DNA of 64,000 nucleotides from Marchantia polymorpha subsp. ruderalis (taxonomy: Eukaryota > Streptophyta > Marchantiopsida > Marchantiales > Marchantiaceae), in contig AP031351.1 of assembly GCA_037833965.1 (NCBI GenBank), positions 20,348,501 through 20,412,500 on the forward strand. The letters run 5' to 3'. Positions 1 to 12,108 of the stretch are shown in pieces. How positions within the stretch are numbered: position 1 is the stretch's first letter; every line of letters begins with the position of its first letter. The translations under genes were made by a program, and so were the position numbers. The notes under the pieces are model-generated. The model ran no database searches. It worked only from the letters and a program-made list of their open reading frames with translations, and was not told the origin of the DNA.

Positions 1-1
1 G

Positions 2-177
2 TTAGCAACCCTCGGACAAGGCTTGGGCTCTATGGTCTTCAGAGTACTACAGGTAGATAACAATGTTACAATTTATGTAGCTCACACATTGCTCATGGTT
101 GCTCAGAATGCCCAAGTACTTGAGAGTAACTCAGTTCTTTGCAAAGTCTTGGCTGGAGAGACTTTCTTTCTTATCAG
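2..177 (+). CDS. Possible partial exon of a gene entering from the left
   Basis: Frame 2 is open from the window edge to a good splice donor (CAG|GTACAT, last exon base 177). The ~58 residues are mostly hydrophobic, with stretches such as VTIYVAHTLLMVAQNAQVL, so a membrane protein is possible. I do not recognise the family. No start lies in the window. The reading continues past the donor for only ~22 codons before a stop, which fits an exon end. The link with the candidate terminal exon at 776-895 is inference. It could equally be chance open frame in a retained intron or UTR. Confidence 0.3.
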
Positions 178-775
178 GTACATATGGTTCTTTTGTAGTT
201 ATGGTTCAGCTCTGTATATGCTGCGGAATACCAGGCCCCGATGATTGTTTCAATTTTGTTCTTGGTAGTAAGTCACGAACTGAATCTGCTCCCTTTAGTG
301 TAACTGCTATTCGGAGTTGTTGCTTCTTGTTTTATTCTTTTCCAGTTTCACAACTGACCATCTAACAGATGCTGTGTCAGAGGTACACTACTGGAGGTGA
401 ATAATCGGCTCATAAAAGAATCTCATCTGATTTCTCAACGGGTATCTATTTCTCACCAGCAGATTCCTGTTTAAATCGTAACTTGTTCCTGCTTTTTTAA
501 ATGAAAACAGTGTAACTGTATACTTTCCGAGGGTGTTACCCTCTTTACCTCACCTTTTCTAGGCTTTTCCTTCGACAATATTTTTAGCCTCGTCAAAGCA
601 ACTTGTTTGTAGATGATTTGTTCTGAATGTCTTGATAACTACACTACCTAGAAGCTTGACGTGCTTGTATAAAGCCTCAGAGTTTCCAAATTCAAAGATT
701 GTGATTTGGGTATGTATCTAGAATGTAGTTTGATGAGACACTTCGCATCGGCTGTTACGGTATCTGTGATGACAG

Positions 776-895
776 CCAGATACGGAGGGTTACATTGCGA
801 TCATGATGCCTCGACCTGAGGATTGGAAAAAAGCTCAAGCGTCGCTTTTGACTAAGGATCAGTACAGAGAGCGACGAGGAATCTTATGTTCTTGA
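776..895 (+). CDS. Possible terminal exon, unknown protein
   Basis: After an acceptor-like GATGACAG the frame reads 39 codons to TGA at 893-895. The composition is coding-like and charged: PDTEGYIAIMMPRPEDWKKA, then QASLLTKDQYRERRG. Two stops sit just upstream in the same frame, as expected for intron sequence. It may be the last exon of the gene whose upstream exon ends at 177, but the intervening exons were not found. I do not recognise the family. Confidence 0.3.
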   Translation, partial: PDTEGYIAIMMPRPEDWKKAQASLLTKDQYRERRGILCS

Positions 896-3800
896 ATTGA
901 ACCCATCTAATTTTGATCTCACAGAGCCAATTTTCTAGGACTATACGCGGATCGATATTTGTTATCTATGTCAATTGCTATTTAGAATTTCCTTCTCCCT
1001 GTCATCCAGCATTTGTTCAGTTTAGTAATCAATCTTGCAGAACATGCGCAAGGCATCGTTTTTCTGAAGCTAAGTCTTTACTACTTCTATTTGATGAATT
1101 TTCCAGTATCCTTAGCCACATAATGAGCTAGTTAGCTGTGTACCACCCGGTGGACCCAGATGGAGGGAGTTGTGGGTATAGAATACGATTTCTCTTTTTG
1201 ATATAAGTCGTTGGATGTTGATCCACGCGCTTTCACACCCTTACACTGATAAACTCATTCATGTTTGAGAGATCAAATTTCAGAAAATGTTTTATTCTAT
1301 TTTGTGAGAATGTTAACATTCTATGTTGGACCTGCTAGTAAGACCTGAATGCCTACATTAGTGGGTTTTGGTATTCATGGAGACAGGTGGTCAAACAAGT
1401 TTATGGTCCTAAAAAAACTGTTAAGGGTGCATGGGTTTGTCCAATATATATGTGGATTGCAAGCTGCTGAGATCAACTCGTTTTCAAAATATGTTTATAG
1501 GAGTGCAATTAGATACATGAGTGATTTTACGAAAATAGTACTTTGCTTCAATATAGAGATGTGAAAAGATTGTTTTAATCCTCATGAGAACATTTTGTAG
1601 AAATTGGTACAATCCTACTATTTCGGTCAGAAAGTTATCTTAATTTATGTATCAAAAAAATTAATATTTCTTTGGAAAATAAAATTATTGTAAGGGAGAT
1701 ACAAAACAGTGAATCATTAAGTAGACTCGAAAAAGAAAATTGAAGTCGAAAAGAGGTAAAATCTTTTCAAGAGTTAACTTAACTTAAATAAATTTGAGTG
1801 CCAATAAAGTGGATTTCTTATGGCAAATGATGAACGTATAACCCTTCTATTTAATTCAACATAAATATTCATGTTTTGAACTACAAAAATTCACAAGAGT
1901 CGGGATCTTCACGAAGGGAATCTTCAGATCAGAAACAAATATCATATTGCCATTAAGTCCGAAATAAAATACGAGGACCACGGCAATTAAAATTGTTCTA
2001 GATTATGTACAAACAACATCCACTACAATATACAAAAACATTGAATTCAAACATCATGACTCTATGTCATATTACTTGTATACATATGATTCATTCAAAC
2101 TTGAACTTGGTAAGTTTTCATGATGGTTAAAAAATATCTTTTAATGTGCGAAACTGAGATAAAGTTTTCTATGTTTAGCTCAATATAACCTTCATTGATA
2201 CTCCGTGATATGTAATTGGTCACTCTGTGAATCTTTGATATCTATATACTCTGCAATGATAAATAACTCATTCCCAAAAAAAGTGAGCATTTTTGCATTG
2301 GAAAAAAGTGGAGAAGAATTGTTTTGAAGAATTGTTTTTTTATTCCTATTATTGTTACGATATAAAGTTATATTTGTTGATACACAACATAACTTCAAAT
2401 CCTTATTTTCTTATTTTTGATTTTTTTCTCTCTCCTCTTTTCCATGAATGATCATGAAAGCATAACAATTACTCTTCTAAAAGATAATGATTGTATCTTG
2501 ATTGATTAACTTGAAGTTTCCAAATTTCTTTTTTAATAGTATTTGATAGACAACAAGTGGAGGAATTATAGTAAAGGTTTCTATGCATATATTATGCAAA
2601 ATTTTAAAAATTACTACTATTTAACTATGTGGAGCTATGGAATCAAATGTGGACATTTATGAAAGTGCAAGAGTGATTACACTACTAGGCAATATCATAT
2701 CAACAAAAATTCAAGAATTATCGCTCTAGATAGTATATTATAATGGTTATTTGAGACAATGGATATCTTTTGTCTAAAATTAATATTAATGAATCTAATT
2801 ATTTCAAATTTCCGTTGCAATCTTATTCGATCTAGTTCCATCCTACTCTGCGAAGTATTTGATGGGGGAGTTCCCCTCTGTTACTTGAGTTTTCTCACGA
2901 TCTTTTCATTCCGTTCAAGATTCTATGCCATAAAAACTTGTTCGCGCCGTAATCACCAGCACATCTGTCTTACACTACTCCTAGGATTGTTCATAAATAC
3001 ATCAGTATTGAAGGAAGGCAAATTCACCCTTGTCAATAGCTGGTTGTATTTCAAGAACCCATGCAAATGTGTTTACATCAAACGTTGTACTCCGAAATTT
3101 AATGTTCACTTTCTGTAGCAAATTTCTCTGGAGACTTGACTTCCCGTAAACTAGATCAGCTGAGATGGGACAACTACAAAAAGTTTGTTTCTTATCATTT
3201 TCTGATTCTTGCTTTAGATCTGCATTCGATGGAATACTTGCCTTGAAAAGAGTATGTCATAAGAGTAAATGTGTGCATCAACGTGCAGCCAGTGAGTGAG
3301 TGGGGGTGAGGTGAGACATCCAATTTGGATCCTAGATCCTTGTGTGGGGAGTCCCCACTGGGGACGCAACCTTTGGTGAGGTCAAATTGTAGATTGGACC
3401 AAACAGCATACCATGCTGTCCAGCACTTTGGACCTCTTGATTCAAATCTCCGATCTCAGCGGCACGGCTGTCAGCGGGTTCCAAAACTCTCTCTTGCTTA
3501 CATATGCCCCTGATCAAAAGCTCTGTTAATCTAATCCATTCCTCCTCCTCTCTTCCTGGATTAGTCTGCAATGTCTAGGCCTGGGTGGCCAGAGGTCTGA
3601 TTACCATTCCCGCATCCTCCTTCCTGCCGCATATTATTTCCAATAAACTGATATCAGTTTCAGACGATCCCCAAAGAAAGCTTCTGCATCATCCCTCCGA
3701 GTTTGAAATTACTTCCGTGGATATCTAGATCCGATCCACTGTACGTCTATTTTTGTGTATAAAAAAGTAATCCATATTCTAAATCGAATCAAGTAAGTCT

Positions 3801-4319
3801 GGGTTTCACACGGGGGCTTGTATGGGACGTTTTTAGCAAGAATTGTGGATTCTATAAAAACCCGTGCTCCACGATGTTCCACATCACGGTTTCTGCGTTG
3901 TTCTCATGATTTCTCGTTTTCAGATCTTTACCTGAGCAGCCAACATGGTTCTCTTTGAGCTACCGTGTTCGTTCATCTACAAGCAACATCGAAGACATGA
4001 GGCCTGTTTCGATGTCTTTCACCTCGTCTTGTAAACCAGGTGAAGGTTTCCCAATCCATCAGAACAATTACCCAAACGCGTTTCTGTGAGTGTACGTATT
4101 TGTGACGGGCTCTTCCAAATTGCTGAGTTTTATTAGCTTGTTCTCGTATAAAAATAGTAGTACTTTTAATCATTATTTCACAGGGTGTCCCAGCGAGTCT
4201 CTCATTCGGGGTTTATTTAGAAGGAGAGGAGAATGTCAGAAGTCGAGCGAGAGATGCAATTTGATTGATGCATCAATGGAGAGATCGAACGAATCGCAGC
4301 CAAGGCCCGACTAGCCCAC
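896..4319. other. Intergenic DNA, no gene recognised
   Basis: The 1.2-3.1 kb part is AT-rich with many short homopolymers and no coding-like frame. From about 3.3 kb the GC content rises towards the kinase gene. The open frames at 3325-3571 and 4090-4314 overlap in both directions and show no codon bias or domain. No tRNA, repeat with defined ends or transposon terminus was found here. Confidence 0.5.
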
Positions 4320-5436
4320 AAACATGGTAAGTTACGGCTGGAAACGGTCGGCATGTCGCCATCCATCAAGCAAAGACAAACGCTGGGACACTTGGGGGTG
4401 CATGTTTCGAGAGTGGCGCTCTTGCTCCCGAATCATGAAGCGCCTGCCCCTCCCATTGCGGTGCTGGAGCAGCGGAGCAAGGGAGCCCAATGTGTGTGCA
4501 TACTGCACACCGGGGCGGTCGCAGCCATCGTGCAGCAGATTGGCTCCTCGGAAAAGCCCGATCCTTGTGGAGGCCGGGCGTTGAAAATGCTCATCCTGTT
4601 CCCATGTACGGTACGGGATCATGTAATCGCGGGAGAAGGCTGTTCCCGGAAAGCACAGTCCCCAGGCAGGACCGACGACGACGACCACGACGACGTGGTG
4701 CTGCATTTAGCGCTGCACAGTCGGAGTTCAAGTCGTCGAGCCAGGCGCTCGGCCGAAACGATCGACATGGCAGGCCGCAGAGGACACAGTCAGCGCGATG
4801 GCAGGCTTTTTCTTAGCTGGCATGGCCTCCATCCGCTCCGTCAGCGTGTGTCTGATGGATCATCCGCCGCCGTCGGGCTTGGAATTGCCAGCCAACTCGG
4901 CACTCCAGCCGTTACTTGCTCCTGGCCTCATTGCCTGCCTGGCTCCGGCCCGACGATTCCTGGTTTTCTTCGCCCTCCTCAAAACAATTTGGGAATCTAT
5001 GGTTTGGTCTATTTTCCGCCCATTCTCGCCGATCCTCCTTCGCCAATTCTCTACCTCGCAATCTCGGTCTGCTTCTGAGACAGGGACCGCGAGAGAGCGA
5101 GCGAGAACGAGAACGAGAGCGAGAGATGCGACTGCTCAATTACCGACAGACTGACGAATGCAGGATCGTTTGTCGCTGACCGATTGATTAGACGCAGACA
5201 GTAGCAGCAATGGGAGGGTCCCCGAGCTCAGGACAGGCGATCGATGGGAAATGCGGCGAACGATTGCCCCGGAATGTCTATCGTTTGCAGAGATTGTTTC
5301 TGGAGTTTTGACGCGGCCGAGCTTCGGTTGTGCGCGGGCACGTACGCACTTCAGGAGCTGAACGGAGGGAGCTTCGAGGTGTAGAAAGGAGTGGGGACAG
5401 GGGCGGGGCTTAGAGCAGCAGGGCGGAGCAGCTCAC
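4320..5436 (+). promoter_or_regulatory. GC-rich 5' leader and promoter region of the LRR kinase gene
   Basis: This GC-rich stretch directly precedes the kinase start codon. It holds a CGAGA/GAGA-rich tract around 5090-5127, and such tracts are common in plant 5' regions. Several long frames overlap here on both strands, including 4353-5078 on the plus strand, but they look like products of high GC. I cannot place the transcription start or a TATA box with confidence. An upstream untranslated exon is possible. Confidence 0.4.
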
Positions 5437-7211
5437 ATGGGAATGAAGGGAGGCCGCTGCAGCAGCCATAGAGGAGGGTCAGCAAGCAGGTGGTTAGTAG
5501 GGGTAGTGTGTTTGCTGCTTTCCAGTGTACAGATTCAGCCTTCGAGGGCGCAAGCGAATTCGGCGAATGCGATCGAGGAGCAGGCGCTGCAGCAGTTCAA
5601 AGCGGAGAACGGAATCAATTCCAATGCCATGCGAAGCTGGCAAGTAGGTCCCGGAGTGAACCACTGCACCGCGTGGAAGGGGGTGAATTGCTGGAGCACG
5701 GGGAGCGTGCGATGGCTGCGCTTGCCCGCGGCCGGCCTGTCGGGCGTGATGTCCATGGCTCTGGGCGGCCTGCCGCGGCTGAGCCGCTTGAATCTGCGGG
5801 ACAACGCTCTGACGGGCGCCATCCCCCCGAGCCTCGTGGTGATGACGAGCCTGAAGAAGCTCACGCTGCAGGGAAATCAGCTCTCGGGCCCCATTCCCGA
5901 TTTTCTGAGAAACTTCACCAATCTCGACGAGCTCGGCCTGGCCAACAATATGTTCCAGGGCCCGTTCCCGACCAACATGTTCGCCACCATGCGGGAATTG
6001 CAGATTGTGGACATGGGCAACAATCGAATCACGGGTCAGATTCCCGACAACCTCGTCGACATTCCGACGTTGCAGTCGCTCTCGCTGAGGGCCAATAACC
6101 TCTCGGGGCCCATCTCGCCATTGCTGGCTTCGTCGCCGTCTCTCGTGACAGTGGATCTGTCGCAAAACTCTTTGGTCGGCCCGCTGCCATCGGTCTGGAC
6201 CGTGTCCAACCTCACGTTCCTCGACCTCTCGTCCAACTTCCTGCAGGGCGAGATCCCTCCGTCGCTCCTGAGCTTGGGCAACCTCACCTTGAACCTCGCG
6301 GGCAATAACTTCTCGGGCAAAATCAGCCAATCCGTGGCATGCAGCTTCGGCAACGCTGCATTCAAGAACAATCCGTTCCTCGTGGTCGACCTGTGCGCGT
6401 CGCCTTCGGCCGCCCCTGCCTTGATGCCCCGGGCCTCGGACGACTCCGCGGCCGCGGCTCCTGCCCCGACCAAGAAGAAAAGCTCGAGCTCGCTGAGCAC
6501 TCTAACCATCGTCGCGCTGACAGCCGGCGACATTGCGCTGCTGCTCATGTCGGCCGCGGGATTCACCTTCTTCTACATGTGGTGGAAGAAGCGCGCGAAG
6601 AACGCCAAGTTCGACGGAGGCAAAGACGCCTGGTCCAAGGAGGAGAAGTCCTCGAGCTCCACCTTGAGATCGGTCTACGGGAAAGAGCTGGGCCAAGCTG
6701 CCGATCCGCACCGACCCACGTACCTGGTGGCGGCCCCGGCTCTGAGACCCGCGCTCAAGGCGTGCTCGGGATCGATGGCCGACCCCGCCAAGACCAGCAC
6801 CGAGTACCTGGTGGCCTCGGATCCGGACGCGATGGGCGCCTGCGCCGAGAAGGATTCGGCCGTCAGCTGTGAGGAGTTCGGCACAGATCTCGTCATCCTC
6901 GACAAGTTCCTCGTGCTCGAAATCGAGGAGCTGCTGCGGGCGAACGCCATGGTCCTGGGGGCCGGAACCTTCGGCGGCGTCTACATGGCCGTCATGGAAG
7001 ACGGGCACATGCTCGCCATCAAGCGGCTCGAGGAGCAGGCGCTCAAGAACGAGCACGTCTTCGCCCGGCAGATCCGAAAGCTCGCCGACGTCAAGCATCC
7101 CAACCTCCTGCCCATCCGCGCCTACTGCTGGTCTCCCACCGAGCGATTGGTCATCTGCGACTACATGCCCAATGGAAGTCTCTTCAGCCTCCTGCACGGT
7201 ACGTGTACGCT

Positions 7212-7248
<37 letters not shown>

Positions 7249-8327
7249 CTCATGAAGACAATCAATAAGCTTTACTGCATGAGCAGATCCTTCTGTTAAG
7301 GTAATGTTTCTTGTCTCGTAGGCAGGCTCACCGCAATCGGTGAAGAGAACAGCCAGGTTCTTACAGTCTAGTAGCGTGATTTTTGTCTAATCTGCACAAT
7401 TGCGAGCAATTCGGTAATCGGCTGCATATTGGAGCATGAATCACGTGTTATTCCGCTTCGGTCCTCGAGTCGCGGCTTTCTGACGAGCGACGCTGGTGTT
7501 GGTGTGTGTGTGTTTTTCGTGCAGGCGATAAGGAGCAGAGGCCGGCGATCTTGAGCTGGGCGACGAGGCATAAGATCGCGCTGGAGACTGCGAGGGCGCT
7601 GGCGTACTTGCACGACAACGACATGGTGCACGGGAATGTGAAGGCCACGAACGTGCTGCTGGACGACAAGTTCGAAGTTCGAGTGGGGGATTTCGGCCTC
7701 GAGTCGCTGCTCGAGGCGCCGCTGCAGCACACGTCGAGCGCCGGCTACTTGGCGCCCGAGCTCATGACCAGCTCTCGGCGCAAGTCCGCCAAGGGCGACG
7801 TGTACAGCTTCGGCGTGCTCTTGCTCGAGTTGCTCACGGGGCTGGAGCCTCTCGGGAAGAACAATATGGATCTGTCGACCTGGGTTCAGGAGATGGTGAA
7901 ATCGCACCGAACCGAGGACGTGTTCGATCCCTCGCTGGTGTCGTCTCATGTTCTTCCGGCGCAAGACGTTTTGGAGCTTTTGGATCTGGCCCAGGCGTGC
8001 GTGGCCGAGCAGCCCAACCGACGACCGACCATCGAAGCTGTGCTGAGAAGCTTAGAGACGATCGTGCCGAGCGGAGGATTCCTGCCGGATCCTGCCGTTT
8101 TGCCACAACAGATGGGCCACGATCTGTCGGTCGAGCATGGGTATGACTATGGGCACGAATACGTCGCCAACATTCACATGCACACTCGAGGTCCACGGGG
8201 AGCCGTGGACTCATTGGATCTGAGCCCTGCTCACAATCACGGGGGCTACTATTCTGATGCCAGTTCTTCATCGATCTCTCCGCTGCAGGCTGGGTTTCCG
8301 AGCTCATCCGGCCGGGCTTACGATTGA
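5437..8327 (+). CDS. LRR receptor-like kinase, probable pseudokinase (LRR-III-like)
   Basis: Two exons, 5437-7198 and 7525-8327, join in phase 1 (G|GC Gly) to give 854 residues. The start is the first ATG of the open frame. Residues ~18-40 form a signal peptide. The N-terminal LRR cap has Cys77 and Cys85, followed by about seven LxxLxLxxNxLxGxIP repeats to ~300. A Pro/Ala/Ser/Lys-rich linker precedes a transmembrane helix at ~353-381, then WWKKRAK as stop-transfer. The kinase domain starts near 500 with a glycine loop (LGAGTFGGV, ~507-515) and the AIK lysine (~529). HRD is replaced by HGN (623-625), so the catalytic Asp is missing, while DFG (643-645), GYLAPE and DVYSFGVLLLELLTG remain. In plants this combination is typical of LRR-III receptors, which signal through partners. 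The protein would sit in the plasma membrane. The ligand cannot be read from sequence. Codon use is strongly GC-rich, unlike the flanks. Confidence 0.93.
7199..7524 (+). other. Intron of the LRR kinase gene
   Basis: The donor is G|GTACGTGT and the acceptor TTTTTCGTGCAG|GC, giving 326 bp in phase 1. Splicing joins SLLHG to GDKEQRP, restoring the usual spacing between the MPNGSLFSLLHG motif and the catalytic loop. Unspliced, the frame reads about 32 codons through the GA repeat to a stop. Bases 7247-7454 are repeated in inverted orientation at 11901-12108. Confidence 0.9.
7213..7244 (+). repeat. (GA)16 microsatellite in the kinase intron
   Basis: Thirty-two bases of perfect GA lie 14 bp after the splice donor. 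It may vary in length between individuals. Confidence 0.95.
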
Positions 8328-8537
8328 TCCGATGCGAGATCGTTGTAAAGTGTTCCGTCTGACTTGCACACCTCACTCACATCGACCTGCCTAGAGAGAA
8401 GTCTTCTCGCAAGGCTTGGCTGATTGCTCTCGAAAGCGAGTCCTTGACGATGATGTCGATGGTACTCACACACATAAGGAGGCTCTCCAACTCGAGCATT
8501 TCAGAGTCTGCTCTCCTTGAGTCGGCATTATCGAGCC

Positions 8538-8571
<34 letters not shown>

Positions 8572-10950
8572 TTCACGTCACGAAATGCGGCACGGTACGT
8601 AGAACGAAGGCCATGCTGATCTGGGTTGGGGTGACGAATTCTTGACCAGTTCACTTGACCGACCGCTCGAGCATTGAAGCCTCGATGGGGTCATTATGAG
8701 TCATTCTGGTCACCTCTGCTTCTGCTGCCGATGCGAAATTTAATCTCACGGGTTCGTAGATTGTCAAGTTAGAAACCCCTCTTTAACATCACCCCACAAA
8801 TATGTAGGCCAGGACTTTTTCCTACTGAAATTCTTTGTTATAAGGCCCTTTCAACATCAAGACGAAGTGTAAGGCCCTCTAGAGCTCCACAATCCGTCAA
8901 CTGGATTCGACTGATTAATGAAGCTCGCTCACAATCACATACAATTATTCAAGCAAGTTCTGCCCGTCTTTGCTTGCAAGAAGTTTACTATGTATCTTTG
9001 CTTGGTTGATGGGGGAGAATACTTACTTCACAACTATTTATTGTAATAACACCTATATGACTCGTGTGGTGCTTTTGATCTTTAAAACAAAATGCAACTC
9101 TTTTAGAACACACATTTTGAAGGCTGAATAATACTTCTACTGGCTCAAGGAAACCATTGGTAGTTTAATTGAAAAGTTCATCTGACTTACATAGGCTCTT
9201 GTACATGGCGAACTGATCGTGAACTTCACTCCACATGCAAGAGTAGATTATAAGATTCCATTTGCTACTATTGCACCACAATACAGAAGTCATGATGAGT
9301 ATACACCACATTCGCTAGACATCACAATATGCATCTATGTGCCATAAAATATCACAATACTTTTCCCAAAGTACTCTAACATAAATGTATCACCATTTCA
9401 CATTCAAGAATGCATCCAGTACATAAAATGATGCGGTCTTTGTGAGACTAAAGTCATGATTCCATATACAAATATTCATCATGTTTTTAACCTCGGATTT
9501 TTTACCATGACATGTGATAATCAAACCAACTTGCATTTGGTCTCTCACAAAAAATTAGTAAAAGAAAATGACATCTTTTATGTCAAAGTACCTTGATATG
9601 AAAAATCTGTAGGTTTAATATTTTATTGGAGGTTAGTGCTGTAAACAAAAATGCTGAAGTTTGGATTAGTCGAGAAAGTTCATAAGGATGAATTTCAAAA
9701 GATTTTAGCTTAGTGCACATAAAACATGATAGAAGGTTCAAAAGTTTTCAAATTGAAATAAAACGATATTGATTTATAGAACAACTGATTGCATAAAACT
9801 TTGTAGTTGTTCTTTGAAAACTTTTTGTGATCAAAATTTTGATTTTTCCACTACATTACTTTTATGTTCGTAGTAAATTGCTTTGGTTGATAGATTTTTG
9901 TGTCAAATGTTAGACTTTTTGAATATTCATTATTTGGACTATTTTTCTCCTGTAGAATTTGAACCTTTTTAGCATATTTTTTGTTTTAGATTTGACATTA
10001 TATATTTTAATATATAAATCATTTTTCAACATATTAATAAAATTTGAAATTTAGATGCATTAATGTATTCTTGCAACTACACTTGAAGTTGCAAATACAT
10101 TCTTGCGGTCCTGCAATTAAATCTCAATTATAAAAGAAAATATCATTTATTATATTTTTAGAATAAAGAATGCTTATTTAAAAACAACTGGAGATAGAAC
10201 TATTAATTTTTAGACTTATAAGATATCAATTTGCATTTATATCATAAATTGAGATTTATCTTATCATTAAAATTATATTTTAAAATCATGAAAATAAAAT
10301 ATGCAAAAATTACATAAGATTATAATAAAAATGTTAATCAGTAACATTTTGAACTCGTGCTAAAATAAATTTTTAATCGTGAAGACTCGTGATCTTCAAA
10401 TGAAACATTTTGTTACAGTGAAAAAAATTTGAATTTGAATGGACCAAGTTTATAGTAAACACAGGTTACATGTAGAGGGAGTAGTATATATTGATAAAAA
10501 AAATGCAGCACTGATTATGTACCTTAAGAATGAACGAACTTGTAAATGATCATACATGTTTGAAAAACATTTCCTGATAAAGTGTGTTAACATGATGATC
10601 ATAAACATGAAAAAAGATTGAATTTAATTTTTTCAAAATGTTTGTAGATTGAATAACATGAAATTTAAATTTCACTAAGTAGTTTATATACTGTCACTAA
10701 ATGCCCTTTCTAAAAAAAATTATTTGTTAGTTGTATAAATAATAAGTCAGCTTTTGATTTTTTTTCATGAATGAGTTGATCACAACATTCACATATAATT
10801 TCATGAGCAAATGAAATAATTAAATTTATTATGAGAAATATATCTTTTGGAAATTTTATTTCATAAATATGTAGAACATATATTTTCAATTGAATTTAAA
10901 AATTTAATATAAGTTTTGATCCATTCTACTTAATCTATAATTAAGTAATT
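8328..10950. other. 3' flank of the kinase gene grading into AT-rich DNA
   Basis: The first ~400 bases are the probable 3' UTR and carry a second GA microsatellite at 8541-8569. From about 9.0 kb the sequence becomes very AT-rich with no coding-like frame. I see no defined element up to the MULE end at 10959. Confidence 0.5.
8541..8569 (+). repeat. (GA)n microsatellite downstream of the kinase gene
   Basis: A perfect GA run of 29 bases lies about 210 bp after the kinase stop codon. Confidence 0.95.
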
Positions 10951-10958
10951 AAAAAATA

Positions 10959-11413
10959 GGGGAATGTTAAAACGAGCCCATCTAATGTTAAAACGACCAT
11001 AGACGCGTCACCTGTCACGACCACAAGCGCGTCACACTTCTTCCAAGATGAATCATCAACCCAGTTTGATACTTTGCAGTTTGAAATAGTTTAAGGAGTA
11101 TAATCTTCTCAATTTCAGGCTTCAGGTAGCGCTTCACAAATGCAGAAGTGTCCACTTTGTGGTCAAACTGGACACAATGCACGAACATGTGCTCAACGTA
11201 TTGTTTTCTCGCAAGAATCCCTGCAATAGTTGCAGTTAGTAGTTATTAGTCATTGTTCTTGAATTGTGTGCCTAGGAGTATCATGTTTGATTGTATTTTC
11301 CGCATATATGCACAAGTATGTAACAAAAACACGCTTGTAAATGATACTTGACTTGAGTGTGCAAAAATTTATTTTTGACATGTGACGTGTCTCTGGTCGT
11401 TTTAACATTCCCC
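10959..11413 (+). mobile_element. Non-autonomous MULE-like DNA element
   Basis: The element begins GGGGAATGTTAAAACGA and ends with the reverse complement, TCGTTTTAACATTCCCC. The flanking 8-mers AAAAAATA (10951-10958) and AAACAATA (11414-11421) match at 7 of 8 positions and look like a decayed target duplication. The left terminus is partly duplicated: a second copy from ~10984 (AATGTTAAAACGACCA...) matches the right end over a longer stretch than the outer copy does. Inside lies a transposase-type zinc-knuckle exon. Mutator elements usually make 9-bp duplications and hAT elements 8-bp; the knuckle favours Mutator. Confidence 0.75.
11119..11229 (+). pseudogene. C-terminal exon of a MuDR/MULE-type transposase
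   Basis: After an acceptor (CTCAATTTCAG|GC) the frame reads 36 codons to TAG at 11227. It contains CPLCGQTGHNARTC, a CX2CX4HX4C zinc knuckle with the GHNxRTC form seen at the C-terminus of many plant MULE transposases. The DDE catalytic domain and all earlier exons are missing from this 455-bp element, so it is an internal-deletion derivative. A Copia gag knuckle would be the alternative, but the GHNxRTC signature and the DNA-transposon termini argue against it. Confidence 0.6.
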
Positions 11414-11900
11414 AAACAATATTGAAAAATTAAAAGATGTTAGGAGTAATTTTCTATATTATACAATCTTAAATTTACAAAAAAATGTTATTGACACTTT
11501 CTTCATAATATAGAATTTGATCATAAATGATGACATATTTGAGATTATATGAAGACGATATGCATACAATCATATGTCTTCGCATGTAATATTGATCATC
11601 CTTGTGATGCTTTAGTTCAAGAGTTAGAACATGAATTCACATCTTTGTCTTCATTCCTCATGGGTAGAATACCATGTGTTTAAACGAGAGTCATTGTCCA
11701 CACGAGCCGCGTTTGGAGCAAGATGCATACTGGCCTTGATCGTAACATTCTCTTGAGCAAGTTCAGCTGCTGCACGTTAATATTCTCCATCGTCTACGCA
11801 AACCAAAGTAGTGTCAGGGTCCCAGGTGTTCGAAATCTCAGCGCTTCAGTCGATGCTTGTGAAGCCTGAAACATTTACGTACCCATAAGATTTTCATCGA

Positions 11901-12108
11901 GGAATAACACGTGATCCATGCTCCAATATGCAGCCGATTACCGAATTGCTCGCAATTGTGCAGATTAGACGAAAATCAGGCTACTGGACTGTAAGAACCT
12001 GGCTGTTCTCTTCACCGATTGCGTTGAGCCTGCCTACGAGACAAGAAACATAACCTTAACAGAAGAATCTGCTCATGCAGTAAAGCTTATTGATTGTCTT
12101 CATGAGAC
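11901..12108 (-). repeat. Inverted copy of part of the kinase intron
   Basis: The reverse complement of these 208 bases matches intron bases 7247-7454 with about seven substitutions and no gap, roughly 96-97% by eye. The match stops abruptly at both ends. One end overlaps the last codons of the candidate exon at 12087-12155. No clear target duplication flanks either copy. Confidence 0.92.

Noticed and set aside
4353..5078. 241-codon plus-strand frame upstream of the kinase gene
   Set aside because: It overlaps long frames on both strands in GC-rich DNA, has no domain, and its residue composition is Arg/Ser/Pro-rich without conserved blocks. Most likely chance openness in the leader.
5494..6330. 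278-codon minus-strand frame opposite the kinase exon
   Set aside because: Shadow of a GC3-rich gene: its composition follows the antisense of LRR codons.
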